DNA from: Endothia cerciana
Taxonomy: Eukaryota > Ascomycota > Sordariomycetes > Diaporthales > Cryphonectriaceae
Direction of reading: 5' to 3'
Length of the DNA: 64,000 nucleotides
NCBI GenBank assembly: GCA_026119935.1
Contig: JALRMH010000075.1
Location: 46,805 to 110,804, forward strand
Part shown: piece by piece, positions 43,197 to 53,629 of the stretch
How the letters are laid out: every line of letters begins with the position of its first letter
How positions within the stretch are numbered: position 1 is the first letter of the stretch
Notes under the pieces: model-generated
The model's input: the letters and a program-made list of their open reading frames with translations, nothing else
Databases searched by the model: none
What the model was told of the DNA's origin: nothing
Position numbers and translations under genes: made by a program

Positions 43197-44607
43197 TCAA
43201 CAATATTTTGGGGGGAGTTTACATTCTGTAACTCCCCCCACATCCCGTATTAAATTAATAGGGGGGTCTTTAAATAAGGGTCAAAGAAGAATGTTTCATC
43301 TTTCGTCTTTAAGAAAAGAGGTTTCTTCAAATCAACACATTACAAATAGTGAATTTAAAAATAGCGCTTTGTCTGAAGTCTGCTTACCCTTATCTAATGG
43401 CAGAAAGATAGTCTTATCTCGTACGTTTATTGAGTGATTTAGAGGTTTCACAGATGCTGAAGGTTGCTTTGCGATAGTAAAGGACAATAGAATAAATTCT
43501 GTGAGTTATTTTTTCCAGTTTATAATTCATTTACATATAAATGATAAAAAAGTTTTGAATTATATTCAAAACACTTTGGGGTTAGGTAAAGTGGGAACTA
43601 ATGCAAAATCTAATTCGGCATATTTTAAAATAACTAGTCAGCATGAAATAGAGGTTATTCTGGCTATTTTTTCTAAATTTAATCTAAACTCAGCTAAACA
43701 TTTAGATTTTTTAGTTTTTGAACAAGCTTTCGTCCTTTATATGGAAGATAGCAGCCGGGAAGTTCGTATGAAGGTTTCCCCAGTTATAGATAAAATTAGA
43801 TCTACTATGAATTCCAAAAGAACAGATTTTTCTATGGCATCAAACCATTATTATAATATCACTCCATATTGATTACTAGGGTTTGTCGAAGGAGATGGTT
43901 CTTTCATTGTGAACACCTCTCCTATTAGTTTCGAATTTTATCTTATACAAAAAGGTAATAAAGCTTTATTTGAAGCAATTCAATGTTATTTGCACAATTT
44001 AGCTGTTTCGGCGGAGGCTAAACAAGATGTTATAGAAAAGGGTTCTATAGCAGATTGAGTAAAAATTTACCCCTCAGGTAAAGGTCAATATAGTTTAAGT
44101 GTCACTCGTGAGTATTATATAGAATTTGTTATTATTCCTCTTTTTGACACTCTAACCTGGCGTAGTAAAAAATATTTAGATTACTGCGATTGGAAAGGTG
44201 TATTTAATTTATGCAAAAAAGGTCTTCATTACCTGCCTCAAGGTAAGGATTTAATAGCACGTACTGTAAAACTAATGAATAAAACTTATTCGATGGTTGA
44301 CCAGCAACATTCTGTGGACAGAGTACAGGTTCAGGCTGGAATGGCTGAATTACTAAATGAGCCATCCAATTATGAGATTAGGGAAGGTAGAACTTTTATC
44401 CTGTCATTAAATCGATTTAAAAGTACTAATAAACCGGTAACCCTACAATTAGTCGATGCGGACAGTGGTAATATTCTTCATTCATTTAATTCTGCTGCCG
44501 ATTGTGCCATATTCTTAGGGACAGCTCATCGAACAGTGACTTACCGAGTTACCAAGGGTAATAAGTTTTTATTCCAAAATAAATTCGTTAATATTATAAA
44601 AGCTTAA
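43197..44607 (+). CDS. LAGLIDADG endonuclease fused in frame to the end of nad5
   Basis: Continuous with nad5. A linker ([18 protein letters not shown]) is followed by [15 protein letters not shown] (about 43435) and [15 protein letters not shown] (about 43870), then a C-terminal NUMOD-like piece ([20 protein letters not shown]), stop at 44605-44607. No intron core separates it from nad5 or from the displaced nad5 end that follows. Confidence 0.88.
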
Positions 44608-44648
44608 GAGATGCGTGTGGGTGCTTTTATGTCTATTTGTTTTTTATG

Positions 44649-45466
44649 TTATAGCTACAATAGGAGCTATATTCACTACTTTGTATTCTGTGAAAGTTTT
44701 ATACTTAACCTTCTTAAGTCCGGCGTTAGGACCGAAGACTAGTTATACTAAGGCTCACGAAGGAGACTTGTTTATGATGTTACCTTTAATACTATTGGCT
44801 GTATTTTCTATATTCTTTGGATACATAACTAAAGATATTTTTTTTGGGCTGGGTACAGGTTTTTTTACAGATAATTCTATTTTTATTCACCCTAGTAATG
44901 AATTAGTAATTAACACGGAATTCGCTGTTCCTACTTTATTTAAACTTTTACCTTTCTTTTTTACCGTTTTTTTTAGTGCGTTAGCTATTATTATATCTGA
45001 ATTTTTACCTGCAACTGTAATGAATTTTAAATTATCTAGAATTGGTTATAATTTATTTGGTTTCTTTAATCAAAGATTTTTGGTGGAAATGTTTTATAAT
45101 AATTATGTTACAAATTTAGTGCTATATTTAGGTGGTCAAACAACTAAAGTCTTAGATAAAGGTAGTATAGAACTTATTGGGCCTTTTGGACTAGAAAAAG
45201 GGTTAATTAGTATTAGTAAGAGTTTAACTAAGTTAAGTACTGGTGTTGTTACTAGTTACGCCTTATATATCTTAGTTGGTCTTATCTCTTTTATATTTAT
45301 TCTTTATCTATCTGAAATTAGTTCTAGTTTAATAGTACTATTAATTATATTAACTTTATTTAGTTTAAATGTGAATAAATCAAATTTAGGGGGAAGATTA
45401 CATTCTGTATCTTCCCCCTTACAACCTTCTCTTAAATCTAGAGTACTGCCTTTAAGCTCAGCGTAA
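44649..45466 (+). pseudogene. nad5: nad5 3' part, displaced copy 2
   Basis: Begins abruptly at [21 protein letters not shown] and parallels the functional copy to [17 protein letters not shown], diverged at many sites ([19 protein letters not shown]). It ends with a tail LSSA and TAA. It lacks the first two thirds of nad5, so it is a gene end displaced by the upstream HEG. Confidence 0.88.
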
Positions 45467-46572
45467 AAGAGAATGATTCATTCTTCGTCACGAAAACAGC
45501 AGGTTTCTAATGAGGTCGTAAGGGTGGGACAGCTTTCACATAGTGATGTGGGTGGGGATATAACTATTAAGGTGGCATGTTGATGATATCACTTCTGACT
45601 CCGTCCCCCTCCCCACTCCTTGAATGCAATGGAAGTGGAGAGTGGGAAATTAAAAGAATGGTGAGTTACTGGTTTTGTGGATGCTGAAGGGTGTTTTGGT
45701 TTTTACACTGAAAAAACCTCAATCCCGGTCTGGCTGGAGGATTAGACCTACATTTTCAATCAGTCTTAATGAGAGGGATTTACCTTTATTGAAAAAAATT
45801 CAAGATTTTTTTTGAGGAGTTGGTCGTATTACCGATAAACATGGTAAAGATTCAATTCAGTACATTGTAACAGGTAAAACCACATTAACTGAAATCAGAC
45901 TTCATTTCGACAAGTATCCTTTAATTACTCAGAAGTTAGCCGATTATCTTCTTTTAAAAAAGGGTTTTGAGCAGTAAAAAAAAAAAAGCTCATTTAACTT
46001 CAGATGGGCTTCAGGAGATTTTGTTTATTAAAGCCAGTCTTAATCGAGGTGCTAATACTGAATTAAATGAAACTTTTGCTGATATTGTACCAGCTTAAAG
46101 ACTTTTTGTAAAAAGCTCAGTAATTCCACATGGAGAGTGGGTGGCTGGTTTTGTTTCAGGTGGTGTAGCCGGAAGGATTCTTCGAGACTGTGGTAAAACA
46201 ATACGGTTCTAGCGGAGGATCGTACAGCGTAAGTCTTGAGTTTAAGGTTACACAGCATGAGAGGGACAAAGAGCTATTGAATAGCTTAATTGCTTTCTTT
46301 GGGTGTGGAAGTACTCAGAAAAAAAAAAAGGGGGGGGGGGGTGATAAATATTCTGCGTGGTAATATAGGTGTAGAAAATTCCAGGATAATAACAGCAGAG
46401 TCATTGTATTTTTTTAAGAGTATTGAATCTTGGGTGTAAAATCCCAAGATTTCCTGGATTGTTGTAATGTCGCTAAAATTATAGAGAATAAAGGTCATCT
46501 TATTTCTGAAGGATTAACTCTAATACGAAAAATTAAATCAGGTATGAATATGGGTAGAGCCTTCAATTTATA
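45467..46572 (+). pseudogene. decayed LAGLIDADG gene behind nad5 copy 2
   Basis: A linker KRMIHSSSRKQQVSNE is homologous to the linker of the HEG at 43197, then comes WWVTGFVDAEGCFGFYT. Many frameshifts follow, including a long A run at about 45977 and an A/G run at 46320. Recognisable pieces are [42 protein letters not shown] and KIKSGMNMGRAFNL. The second motif is destroyed. Confidence 0.8.
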
Positions 46573-46610
46573 AACTTTCTTTTTTTTTTTAATCCCTTAC
46601 TTAATATGTT

Positions 46611-46762
46611 GGGTGCTCCGGTTTAGAAAAAGGATTAATGAACTTTAGTAAAAGCTTAACCAAGTTAAGTACTGGTGTAGTTATAAGTGTTTCAAGTAAA
46701 TTTGATAGCCAGGGGGTTGATTTTGATGATAATTCACAAGGAGGTGGTGGGGTGCCAGGATA
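46611..46762 (+). pseudogene. nad5: nad5 3' fragment, copy 3
   Basis: [22 protein letters not shown] matches the C-terminal part of nad5, then a novel tail (FDSQGVDFDDNSQGGGGVPG) ends at TAG 46760-46762. No endonuclease follows. It is the third and most reduced nad5 end in series. Confidence 0.82.
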
Positions 46763-46905
46763 GTTTAATAGGTTAAAACTTTAATTTCATACATTAATAA
46801 TGAGAATTCGATTTTCTCTCCTGGCTAACTGTGCAATTAGCAGTTAGTAATAATGTCTTTTTAATTTTTATTGTTGCTCGATTATATCTTTTTTTTTTAT
46901 AAAAC

Positions 46906-47241
46906 ATGTTATTACTTTCTACACTTTTCTTATTAATTTCGTATATCGTCAGTTTAAGACAAGATATGGCGATTCTCTATAATCGGATTGCCATAATTGC
47001 TTTACTATATGCTATATTACAAAGCTTAGTTAACTTTTCTATTTTAAGTAATGGTGGTATAAGATTACATGGTGGTTTATTTCATGTTACAACTATCACC
47101 GAAGTTTTTCATATATTTTTGTATTCCATTAGTGTCTTTGTATTAATTTTAACTAATAAGAGGGTATTTATTATTAAAACCCGATATAATATTATAGTAC
47201 TTCCCTTCGGGGAGTACCCCCTTGCGGTGGTACTAGGAATT
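46906..47241 (+). pseudogene. nad2: nad2 N-terminal-like fragment
   Basis: MLLLSTLFLLISYIVSLRQD..ILYNRIAIIALLYA, then HGGLFHVTTITEVFHIFLYSISVFVLIL resembles the first 90 residues of nad2 (IYGGLFH-type block, three hydrophobic segments). A GC hairpin at 47199-47235 then ends the frame. The rest of nad2 is not downstream. It is either a stray 5' copy or a displaced 5' end; assignment rests on pattern memory only. Confidence 0.55.
47199..47235 (+). repeat. GC hairpin insertion (cttcggggagtacccccttgcggtggtac family)
   Basis: Shares its sequence with about 30117-30152 inside LAGLIDADG fragment D. Confidence 0.78.
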
Positions 47242-47269
47242 TAACTGAAATAATATACGATTAGGAAGG

Positions 47270-48116
47270 GCACCGTCACCTCGTGTCTATGGAAGTGGAA
47301 TTCCTCTTATATTTCCGTCTGGACCTATATTTGCTCTATTCATAGAGGAATCGTTTGAATAATTCTTAGCTCATAGTATGGTCGAAAATTCTATGAGGGA
47401 AATATTCCTTAATTTATATAATAATCCTGATAATGAGCAAATTAAGGTTTTTATGGATAAACCTCTTAATTTCAACCAGAAAGTTTTGTTAATTCAATTT
47501 TCTTCTTTATATATAGAAGATAATACTGTTGATACATTTTTCTTTAAAAGACCCACCCGGGCCCCCGGGTTGGTCTCCCCTTTCGGGTCGACCTATTTAT
47601 AAAAAAGGTCTCCCCTTTCGGGTCGACCTATTTATAAAAAAGGTCTCCCCTTGCGGGTCGACCAACCCCCCCCCCCCCCCCCTCGCTACGCAGGGGCCCC
47701 TTCGCTACGCAGGGGGGTTGGTCATCCAGCCGCCACAGGTGGCGGCCGGACGACCTAATACTAAAACTACTATTGATGTTTTACCTTTTAATAAGGTAAA
47801 ATTTCATTATTATCCTGATATTTCGCTTTATACAAAATTGGGAGTATATTTAGATAAAGATAGTATGATGCAAGCCGTAAATTATCTTGGAGGGTATAAT
47901 TCACATTGAGCAGGGGGAAAACTAAGTAAAGATTCAAATACTTGAGAGGCTTATGTATTTAAAGAAAATATAACCTTGCCTACTTATAAATCTATCTTAT
48001 ATTTAAGTGATGACAACTTATTTGTAGATGCAGAAAGTTGAGTAGAACCGGAGCCATTAAATATGGCATATCAACCAGATGATCCATTTCACGAGAATTG
48101 TCCATTTTATTTTTAA
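47270..48116 (+). pseudogene. broken orphan ORF
   Basis: No family recognised. The reading VYGSGIPLIFPSGPIFALF, EIFLNLYNNPDNEQIKVFMD, then after a GC cluster VLPFNKVKFHYYPDISLYTK, WEAYVFKENITLPTYKSILY and PLNMAYQPDDPFHENCPFYF looks like one soluble protein of about 280 residues. A TAA near 47359 and the GC cluster at 47551-47755 break it. Function unknown. Confidence 0.5.
47551..47755 (+). repeat. nested cluster of GC hairpin elements
   Basis: One cccgggcccccggg/gggtcgacc element followed by two more gggtcgacct units (tandem ttataaaaaaggtctcccc), then a ctcgctacgcagggg double hairpin and ccgccacaggtggcgg. Elements appear to insert into one another. Confidence 0.78.
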
Positions 48117-48233
48117 TATCGTAATGGTACTTATTGTAAGCTTCCTTTCAATTCTCCGGATTTTAATTATTTGCACGGATATGATAATACAATTTTATGA
48201 GACTTCTTAATGTAGAATAAATTTCCCATTTTT

Positions 48234-48386
48234 ATGATTCATCTTATTATAGAAAAGACAATATATATATTCTTTGGAATCAGTATACTATGAGGGATAG
48301 GTTTATTTGTATATTCTTTATTTTTATTTTCTTTATTCTTTAATGTAGCTTTAAGAATGGTACATTGTTTGTTTATATTCTTATAG
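48234..48386 (+). CDS. small hydrophobic ORF of unknown function
   Basis: 50 codons with one TGA=Trp: MIHLIIEKTIYIFFGISILW, then GLFVYSLFLFSLFFNVAL and stop TAG. Two membrane segments. No homologue recognised; may be debris. Confidence 0.35.
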
Positions 48387-48427
48387 TTTTCATTAGTTCC
48401 TTATATATTAAGCAAAGGGGAAGTTCT

Positions 48428-48490
48428 GCCCCCCTCGCTACGCAGGGGGGCTGATCATCCTCCCCCCCCCCCAGGGGGGGGGGAAGTTCT
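48428..48490 (+). repeat. GC double-hairpin insertion
   Basis: 63 nt with ctcgctacgcagggggg and ctgatcatcctcccc, bounded by AGTTCT (48422-48427 and 48485-48490). Confidence 0.85.
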
Positions 48491-48580
48491 CTTTAATATT
48501 CGTAGACTATGCATCGAGCAAGGTAAGCAAAAATCTGCGAAAAAGAAGATTTTTATTTTATGCGCAATCGATAATTTTTT
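48491..48580 (+). repeat. fragment of the atp9-unit-3 GIY-YIG gene
   Basis: cgtagactatgcatcgagcaaggtaagcaaaaat.. parallels about 24720-24795 in the linker of the truncated GIY-YIG gene. It is out of context here and followed by a G run. Confidence 0.65.
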
Positions 48581-48637
48581 TTTGGGGGGGGGCGCCCTTA
48601 AAAGAGATTATTTAGGGCGGTTTCAGCCGCCGGGTAC

Positions 48638-48684
48638 ATGAATTACGGTGCAATTCCCTTTAAGGGAATTGCACCGTAATTCAT
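48638..48684 (+). repeat. perfect 23-bp inverted repeat with 1-nt loop
   Basis: atgaattacggtgcaattcc..and its exact complement. It could act as an RNA stem-loop (processing or terminator signal) upstream of atp8, or be an inserted hairpin. Confidence 0.85.
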
Positions 48685-48716
48685 TCTATCAGTTTCTACG
48701 GTGTGCTACAACTTAT

Positions 48717-48768
48717 ATCTTTTCCTTAAATACTTAAGGCGAATACTCTAAATTAATCAAGTATTGAA
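48717..48768 (+). promoter_or_regulatory. conserved leader upstream of atp8
   Basis: The block atcttttccttaaatact..ggcgaatactctaaatta is conserved almost base for base at 37260-37312 in front of the atp8-GIY chimera. Retention of this non-coding block suggests promoter or leader function; the sequence alone does not show which. Confidence 0.5.
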
Positions 48769-48788
48769 TCTTATAAATTTGCAAAAAT

Positions 48789-48956
48789 ATGCCACAATTA
48801 GTACCTTTTTATTTTATAAATGAAGTAACATTTACTTTTACCCTTATAGCTATTACAGTGTATATCTTATCAAAATATATTTTACCTAGATTTGTACGTT
48901 TATTCTTATCACGTACTTTTATTTCAAAACTTCATGCTAACACAGAAAATAAATAA
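48789..48956 (+). CDS. atp8: ATP synthase subunit 8
   Basis: 55 residues: MPQLVPFYFINEVTFTF, one membrane helix, LPRFVRLFLSRTFISKL. The MPQL start is the family signature. A short HANTENK extension follows the usual SKL end, perhaps left by an earlier gene-end replacement. It stands before atp6, as usual in these fungi. Confidence 0.93.
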   Translation: MPQLVPFYFINEVTFTFTLIAITVYILSKYILPRFVRLFLSRTFISKLHANTENK

Positions 48957-49440
48957 TTTCTAATCTATGCTATAGAGGTGTAGGCGTTTACTTTTTATTA
49001 CTATTCATGTTTTGTGTAAAAAAGTTACTTGCGTTATTTCGTATTGGATAAATTAGCCATGGCGGCTACGCCGCATCACGAGCCCACCGTATCCTTAAGG
49101 GAATAGGGTAATTTGTTTACATACGGCGTCAATTTTACGCCTAAATTAACCACCGTATAAATAAATCAAGTGGGTGATAAAAAAAAATACCTTTTTTAGT
49201 TATCTCCTCTGTTCCGTTGTAGCAGAAAGTATATATGATTTTTCTATGTATAAACACACGTCAAAAAAAAGGACTTTTTTTTTATTTACGTCGTGTGCTA
49301 AAGTTTTCCGTCGTTGATGGGTTAAATAATGAATGTTTTTTTAGGTATACTATAGTTGGGGCAGCCCAAAATTTTAGTGGGAAAATAATATTATTTGTAT
49401 TTTCATATTTCTAAAGGTCTATATAGAAGGTAAGCTATCA
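48957..49440 (+). other. intergenic region atp8-atp6
   Basis: AT-rich with stems such as gtataccgtatccttaagg and cacacgtcaaaaaaa..acgtcgtgtg. Traces of a hydrophobic frame follow the atp8 stop (GVGVYFLLLF). No gene seen. Confidence 0.5.
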
Positions 49441-50244
49441 ATGTACAATATGGGTACTTTTAGCTTTAATAATAATTTATACCGAGAAATACTTAGTCCC
49501 TTAGACCAATTTGAAATAAGAGATTTATTAAGTATTGATGCACCTATATTTGGAAACTTACATATTTCTATAACTAATATCGGATTTTATTTAACTATTG
49601 CAGGTCTATTTATATTAGTTATGAATCTATTAAGTACAAATTACAATAAATTAGTTAGTAATAACTGATCAATAAGCCAAGAGTCTTTATATGCTACTAT
49701 ACACAGTATAGTAACAAATCAAATTAATGGGAAAAGTGGTCAATTGTACTTCCCGTTTATTTATACTTTATTTATAGTTATATTAATAAATAATTTAGTT
49801 GGAATGGTCCCTTACAGTTTTGCATCTACAAGTCACTTTGTATTAACTTTTTCTCTTAGTTTTACAATTGTTTTAGGTGCTACAATATTAGGATTCCAAA
49901 AACATGGATTAGAATTTTTCTCTCTATTAGTTCCTGCAGGTTGTCCATTACCTTTATTACCTTTATTAGTTCTTATTGAATTCATTTCATACTTAGCCAG
50001 AAATATTTCATTAGGATTAAGATTAGCTGCTAACATTTTAAGTGGTCACATGTTATTAAACATTTTAGCAGGTTTCACTTATAATATAATGACAAGTGGT
50101 TTCATCTTCTTCTTCTTAGGATTAATACCTTTAGCTTTTATAATTGCTTTCTCTGGGTTAGAATTAGGAATTGCCTTTATCCAAAGTCAGGTTTTTGTAG
50201 TTTTGTCATCTGGTTATATAAAGGATGGTTTAGATCTTCATTAA
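49441..50244 (+). CDS. atp6: ATP synthase subunit 6
   Basis: 267 codons with one TGA=Trp at 49666. MYNMGTFSF start, SPLDQFEIRDLLSI, FPFIYTLFIVILINNLVGMV, EFISYLARNISLGLRLAANI (with the essential Arg) and IQSQVFVVLSSGYIKDGLDLH end. Subunit a, lining the proton half-channels. Complete. Its last 27 codons occur again, diverged, at 51586-51666. Confidence 0.95.
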
Positions 50245-50305
50245 TAACTAAAGATTTATTTTTTAGGAAGGGAGTAGCTCTAAGTTTAAATTTAAACATC
50301 TACTC

Positions 50306-51414
50306 CCCTTCCTTCCCATCCTTTATAGGAGCCTCTCATGTTGTACAAACCAAAGACCCAATAAAGTCTTTCCCAGTCCAGAACACAAGGAGGTACTATT
50401 CAACGGTTAATGATCGCCGTCAATATCCGGGGTTAAACCCTTGATGAGTAACAGGATATACAGATGCTGAGGGAAGTTTTATGATTAATACAGCTAAAGC
50501 TAAAACTACTAAATTAGGTTATACTGTTAGATTAATATACCAAATTAGTATTCATACTAGTGATTTGAAGTTATTAGAAAGATTAAAGGAATACTTCAAT
50601 AACAAAGGTGAGATAATAGAGGGGGCAGGGTATGTTCATTTTAGAGTTACTAATCTAAAAGATATACAAGAAGTAATAATTCCTCATTTTTCATCGTATC
50701 CGTTACAATCTACGAAAGTAGTATCTTATACCTTGTTTAAACAAGTAGCAACTATTATTAGTAACAAGGAACACTTAACTTTAGATGGCTCGCTACGCAC
50801 AAAAAAGTCTTAAGGTTTAAAGCTGCTCTACCTAAAGGTTTAGATGCAGCAGTATTTAAAGATAGTGAATTTTCAGACATAGTGCCCTTTGATACTTCTA
50901 ATATATTTGTTGAAAGTACATCTAAGTTATCTCCATTTTATGTTGCTGGTTTTGTTGCGGCAGATGGTTCGTTTTATATCATTGCTCCCAATCTAAATGC
51001 AAAATGGCCTAATTATGATGCAGGGTTTACTATAGCTCAAAATAAGAGAGATGAATTGCTTTTACGGAGAATTATAGAAACATTAGCCTGCGGTGCTATT
51101 AAGAAGGATTCTAATGATATGAGATATGTATCCATAAGGAATAAAAAAGAACTTTATAATATAATTTTACCTTTTTTTCAGACATATGTTCTTAATAATG
51201 GAAAGGATATTGATTTTTATTATTTTAGTTCTGCGTTAAGGATATTGTACAAAAATTTAGGAAAAGGGTTGAAAAATTTATCCTCCTCCCCCCCCGCAAG
51301 CTTGCGGGGGCCTCCCCCCCTCGCTACGCAGGGGCCCCTGGGGAGGATATAAATCAATTAGAGCTTTGTAAAAAATCTATGAATAAAAATAGATATTCAA
51401 AACCATCCGAGTAA
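50306..51414 (+). pseudogene. LAGLIDADG endonuclease behind atp6, broken
   Basis: Open from about 50306. A linker is followed by WWVTGYTDAEGSFMIN (motif 1, about 50440) and FYVAGFVAADGSFYII (motif 2, about 50935). A ctcgctacgcacaaaaaa insertion (about 50790) breaks the frame between them, and a GC hairpin (about 51283-51345) breaks the end KKSMNKNRYSKPSE, TAA 51412-51414. No intron core is present. Confidence 0.83.
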
Positions 51415-51434
51415 TTGTATAATATTATAATATT

Positions 51435-52290
51435 TTGTCTCACACTTCGCACTTTGTACCTTTCTTGATTATGGCGGAGGTCAATAAAAAAAAAGGATTA
51501 AGTTGGGATTTGTTATTGTTATATTGGCTGCTTTATGTTTGCATATGCTTAAGATTTTATCCTTTTCTCTTTGCGTTGTTTGTAGCTCCAGGCGCAAGTC
51601 TTTGTGGTTTTGTCTTCTGGGTATATAAAAGATGGTTTAGATCCCCGCTAGGGGGATCTTCATTAATTATTACTCAAGGTTTATGGCTACGCCGTAAAAT
51701 TAGTAGTTGAGGGCAGGAAGTTCGTAATAAACCAGCCCTTAGCTTAATATCTTTACCATCTTTAATTAAATGGTTAGATTATCGATTAAATTATTATATA
51801 TATGTAATAATTTATATATTTATTTGTCATCCCAATGTTTTTTTTTATTAATGAGAATATTTTGGTTAATTCCAAATATATATTATTCTATATTGAATGA
51901 CAATATTATTTATATTATGGAGGGTGGTTCAGGTGGTAACATTCAAACAGTAGAATAGAAGATAAGGTGGACCGCATCCAGGACCAGAACAAAATAAATT
52001 ATACTTAGCCAAAATTCGTAATAGGCCTTATGATAAGGAAGATTTAAATGAAGCATTTGATAACTTGAAAGATACACCTTTAAAATAGACCTGAGTGGTT
52101 TAATGGATGTAGAAGGTCCTATTAGATAACGTCAAATAAAATAACAATATATTAAAAACGAAGAAAAGAGTTAATTAGTGCTACTTCCATAGTAGCAGAG
52201 CAAAATAATCAAATAAAAGTCGATATTTCTGAGTATCGAAAATTAAAAGATCAAATGGATGATTTAATCAAATGATTAAAAAGATCATAA
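51435..52290 (+). pseudogene. orphan ORF debris: membrane segments, Gly-rich linker, coiled coil
   Basis: Hydrophobic frames (LLLLYWLLYVCICL; IFWLIPNIYYSILN), a GGSGGN linker, PGPEQNKLYLAKIRNRPYDK and QNNQIKVDISEYRKLKDQMDDLIKWL lie in order but in shifted frames. Architecture like the orphan at 25160-26256. Family unknown. Confidence 0.4.
51586..51666 (+). pseudogene. atp6: atp6 3' end, displaced copy
   Basis: LQAQVFVVLSSGYIKDGLD, a 15-nt palindromic insertion (ccccgctagggggat) that introduces a stop, then LH and TAA. Homologous to the last codons of atp6 (IQSQVFVVLSSGYIKDGLDLH) but diverged. Confidence 0.88.
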
Positions 52291-53629
52291 TTTTCTTTTA
52301 AGGTGAGCTTTAGTTATTTTTATGTTGATCTTTTTCTTAGCTTTAATTTTGGTTTCGCCTACATTTATCTATAATTGCTTTTTTTGCATATTTGTTTGGT
52401 CGCCGTTTTTGTATTAGTATGGCGATTAGGCTGGCCACTGTACTATATATGGTTATTTGGTATTGTGGTTAAATAATAAATTCTGTCTTGGATTTTTAAG
52501 GGTGGTGAAGTAGTAGCTCTTCCCTTATAATTATAGTTGATATTTCGTATGCTTATGCTTGCCTAATAATATAATGTATTTTATTTTATTAGGCGTAAGT
52601 TATAATAAAATATTTAGTGATAAGTAATAGGATGAAAATAAAATTTTCAAGGAAAGTCTATAATTTAATAATTTATGTATAATATTTAAGTGTAAGTTAA
52701 GGTTTTTAATAGAAAATATAAATAAGTTAATAAATATAGTTATGGCACAAGCTTTTAGCCTACGGCCACCGCCCCCCCCCTCTCCACTCCTTGAGTCTGC
52801 AATGCAGTTTATATGTAATATATATAAACTGCGCTTGCGCTATACGTAACTGTGGAGAGTGGTAAATGAAATGAAATAACTTATTTTGGAAAATCAAGCT
52901 CATCTAAAGTCTTTTTTTAGTAAGAAATTATCACAAGATATAGCTTAAATTATTCCTAAATACATAATTTATAATTCAACTGTACTAATATTAAGGTCGA
53001 CTGCTTAATTTACATAAGTCCTTTTTTTTTATTCTAGCAAGAGTGGCTTAGTTTTAATATGGCATAGCTTCGGATAATGAGCCGCCATAATTTATTTAGG
53101 TGGGTTATTTGAAGATATATACTTCTTATGTCTAATTTATTTAACCACATGAGAAGGAGCTTTTTAAAATGCATAAATTAATAGGTGTGATTTTATTAAT
53201 AGTAAATTGTGAAATCACCTCTAGTATAAATTTCTAAGAAGAGTGATAGATAATAAAAATTGTGAAATACTCCTAAATCGAAAAGTATAATTTCTTAAGA
53301 AGAGTGATTGATAACAATTTTGGATTTTATCTAATCACCAAATTAAGCATAGAATTATTAAACTAATTAAAGAAAAAAAAAATTATTAAACAAATTAAAA
53401 AATAAAATTTTTAGATCAAAAAAACAAGTATAAATTTATTTAAATTAAATAAATTGAATTAGTCTATGTTTATTAAATAAAAAGTCAAGTAAATTGAGAT
53501 TAAACGATGAAACGTTATTTCTTCGCTCTGCGACCCCCCTTTCATCGAACGTATTGATGAAAGGAGGGATTAAACAAAAAATCATATTTATTAAATGAAG
53601 AATAAAAGTTTTAACATTTTTTAATTAAA
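52291..53629 (+). other. long non-coding region before rns
   Basis: Hydrophobic remnants at 52320-52470 (IIAFFAYLFGRRF), a GC hairpin at 52770-52865 sharing tccactccttga..gtggagagtgg with about 45605-45645, an approximate direct repeat of aagaagagtgat(a/t)gataa at about 53235 and 53298, and the dispersed repeat at 53519-53568. No intact gene. The rns promoter is expected here. Confidence 0.5.
53519..53568 (+). repeat. dispersed hairpin repeat (cttcgctccgcgacc family)
   Basis: Third copy of the element at 7121 and 25410, with two substitutions. Confidence 0.78.
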
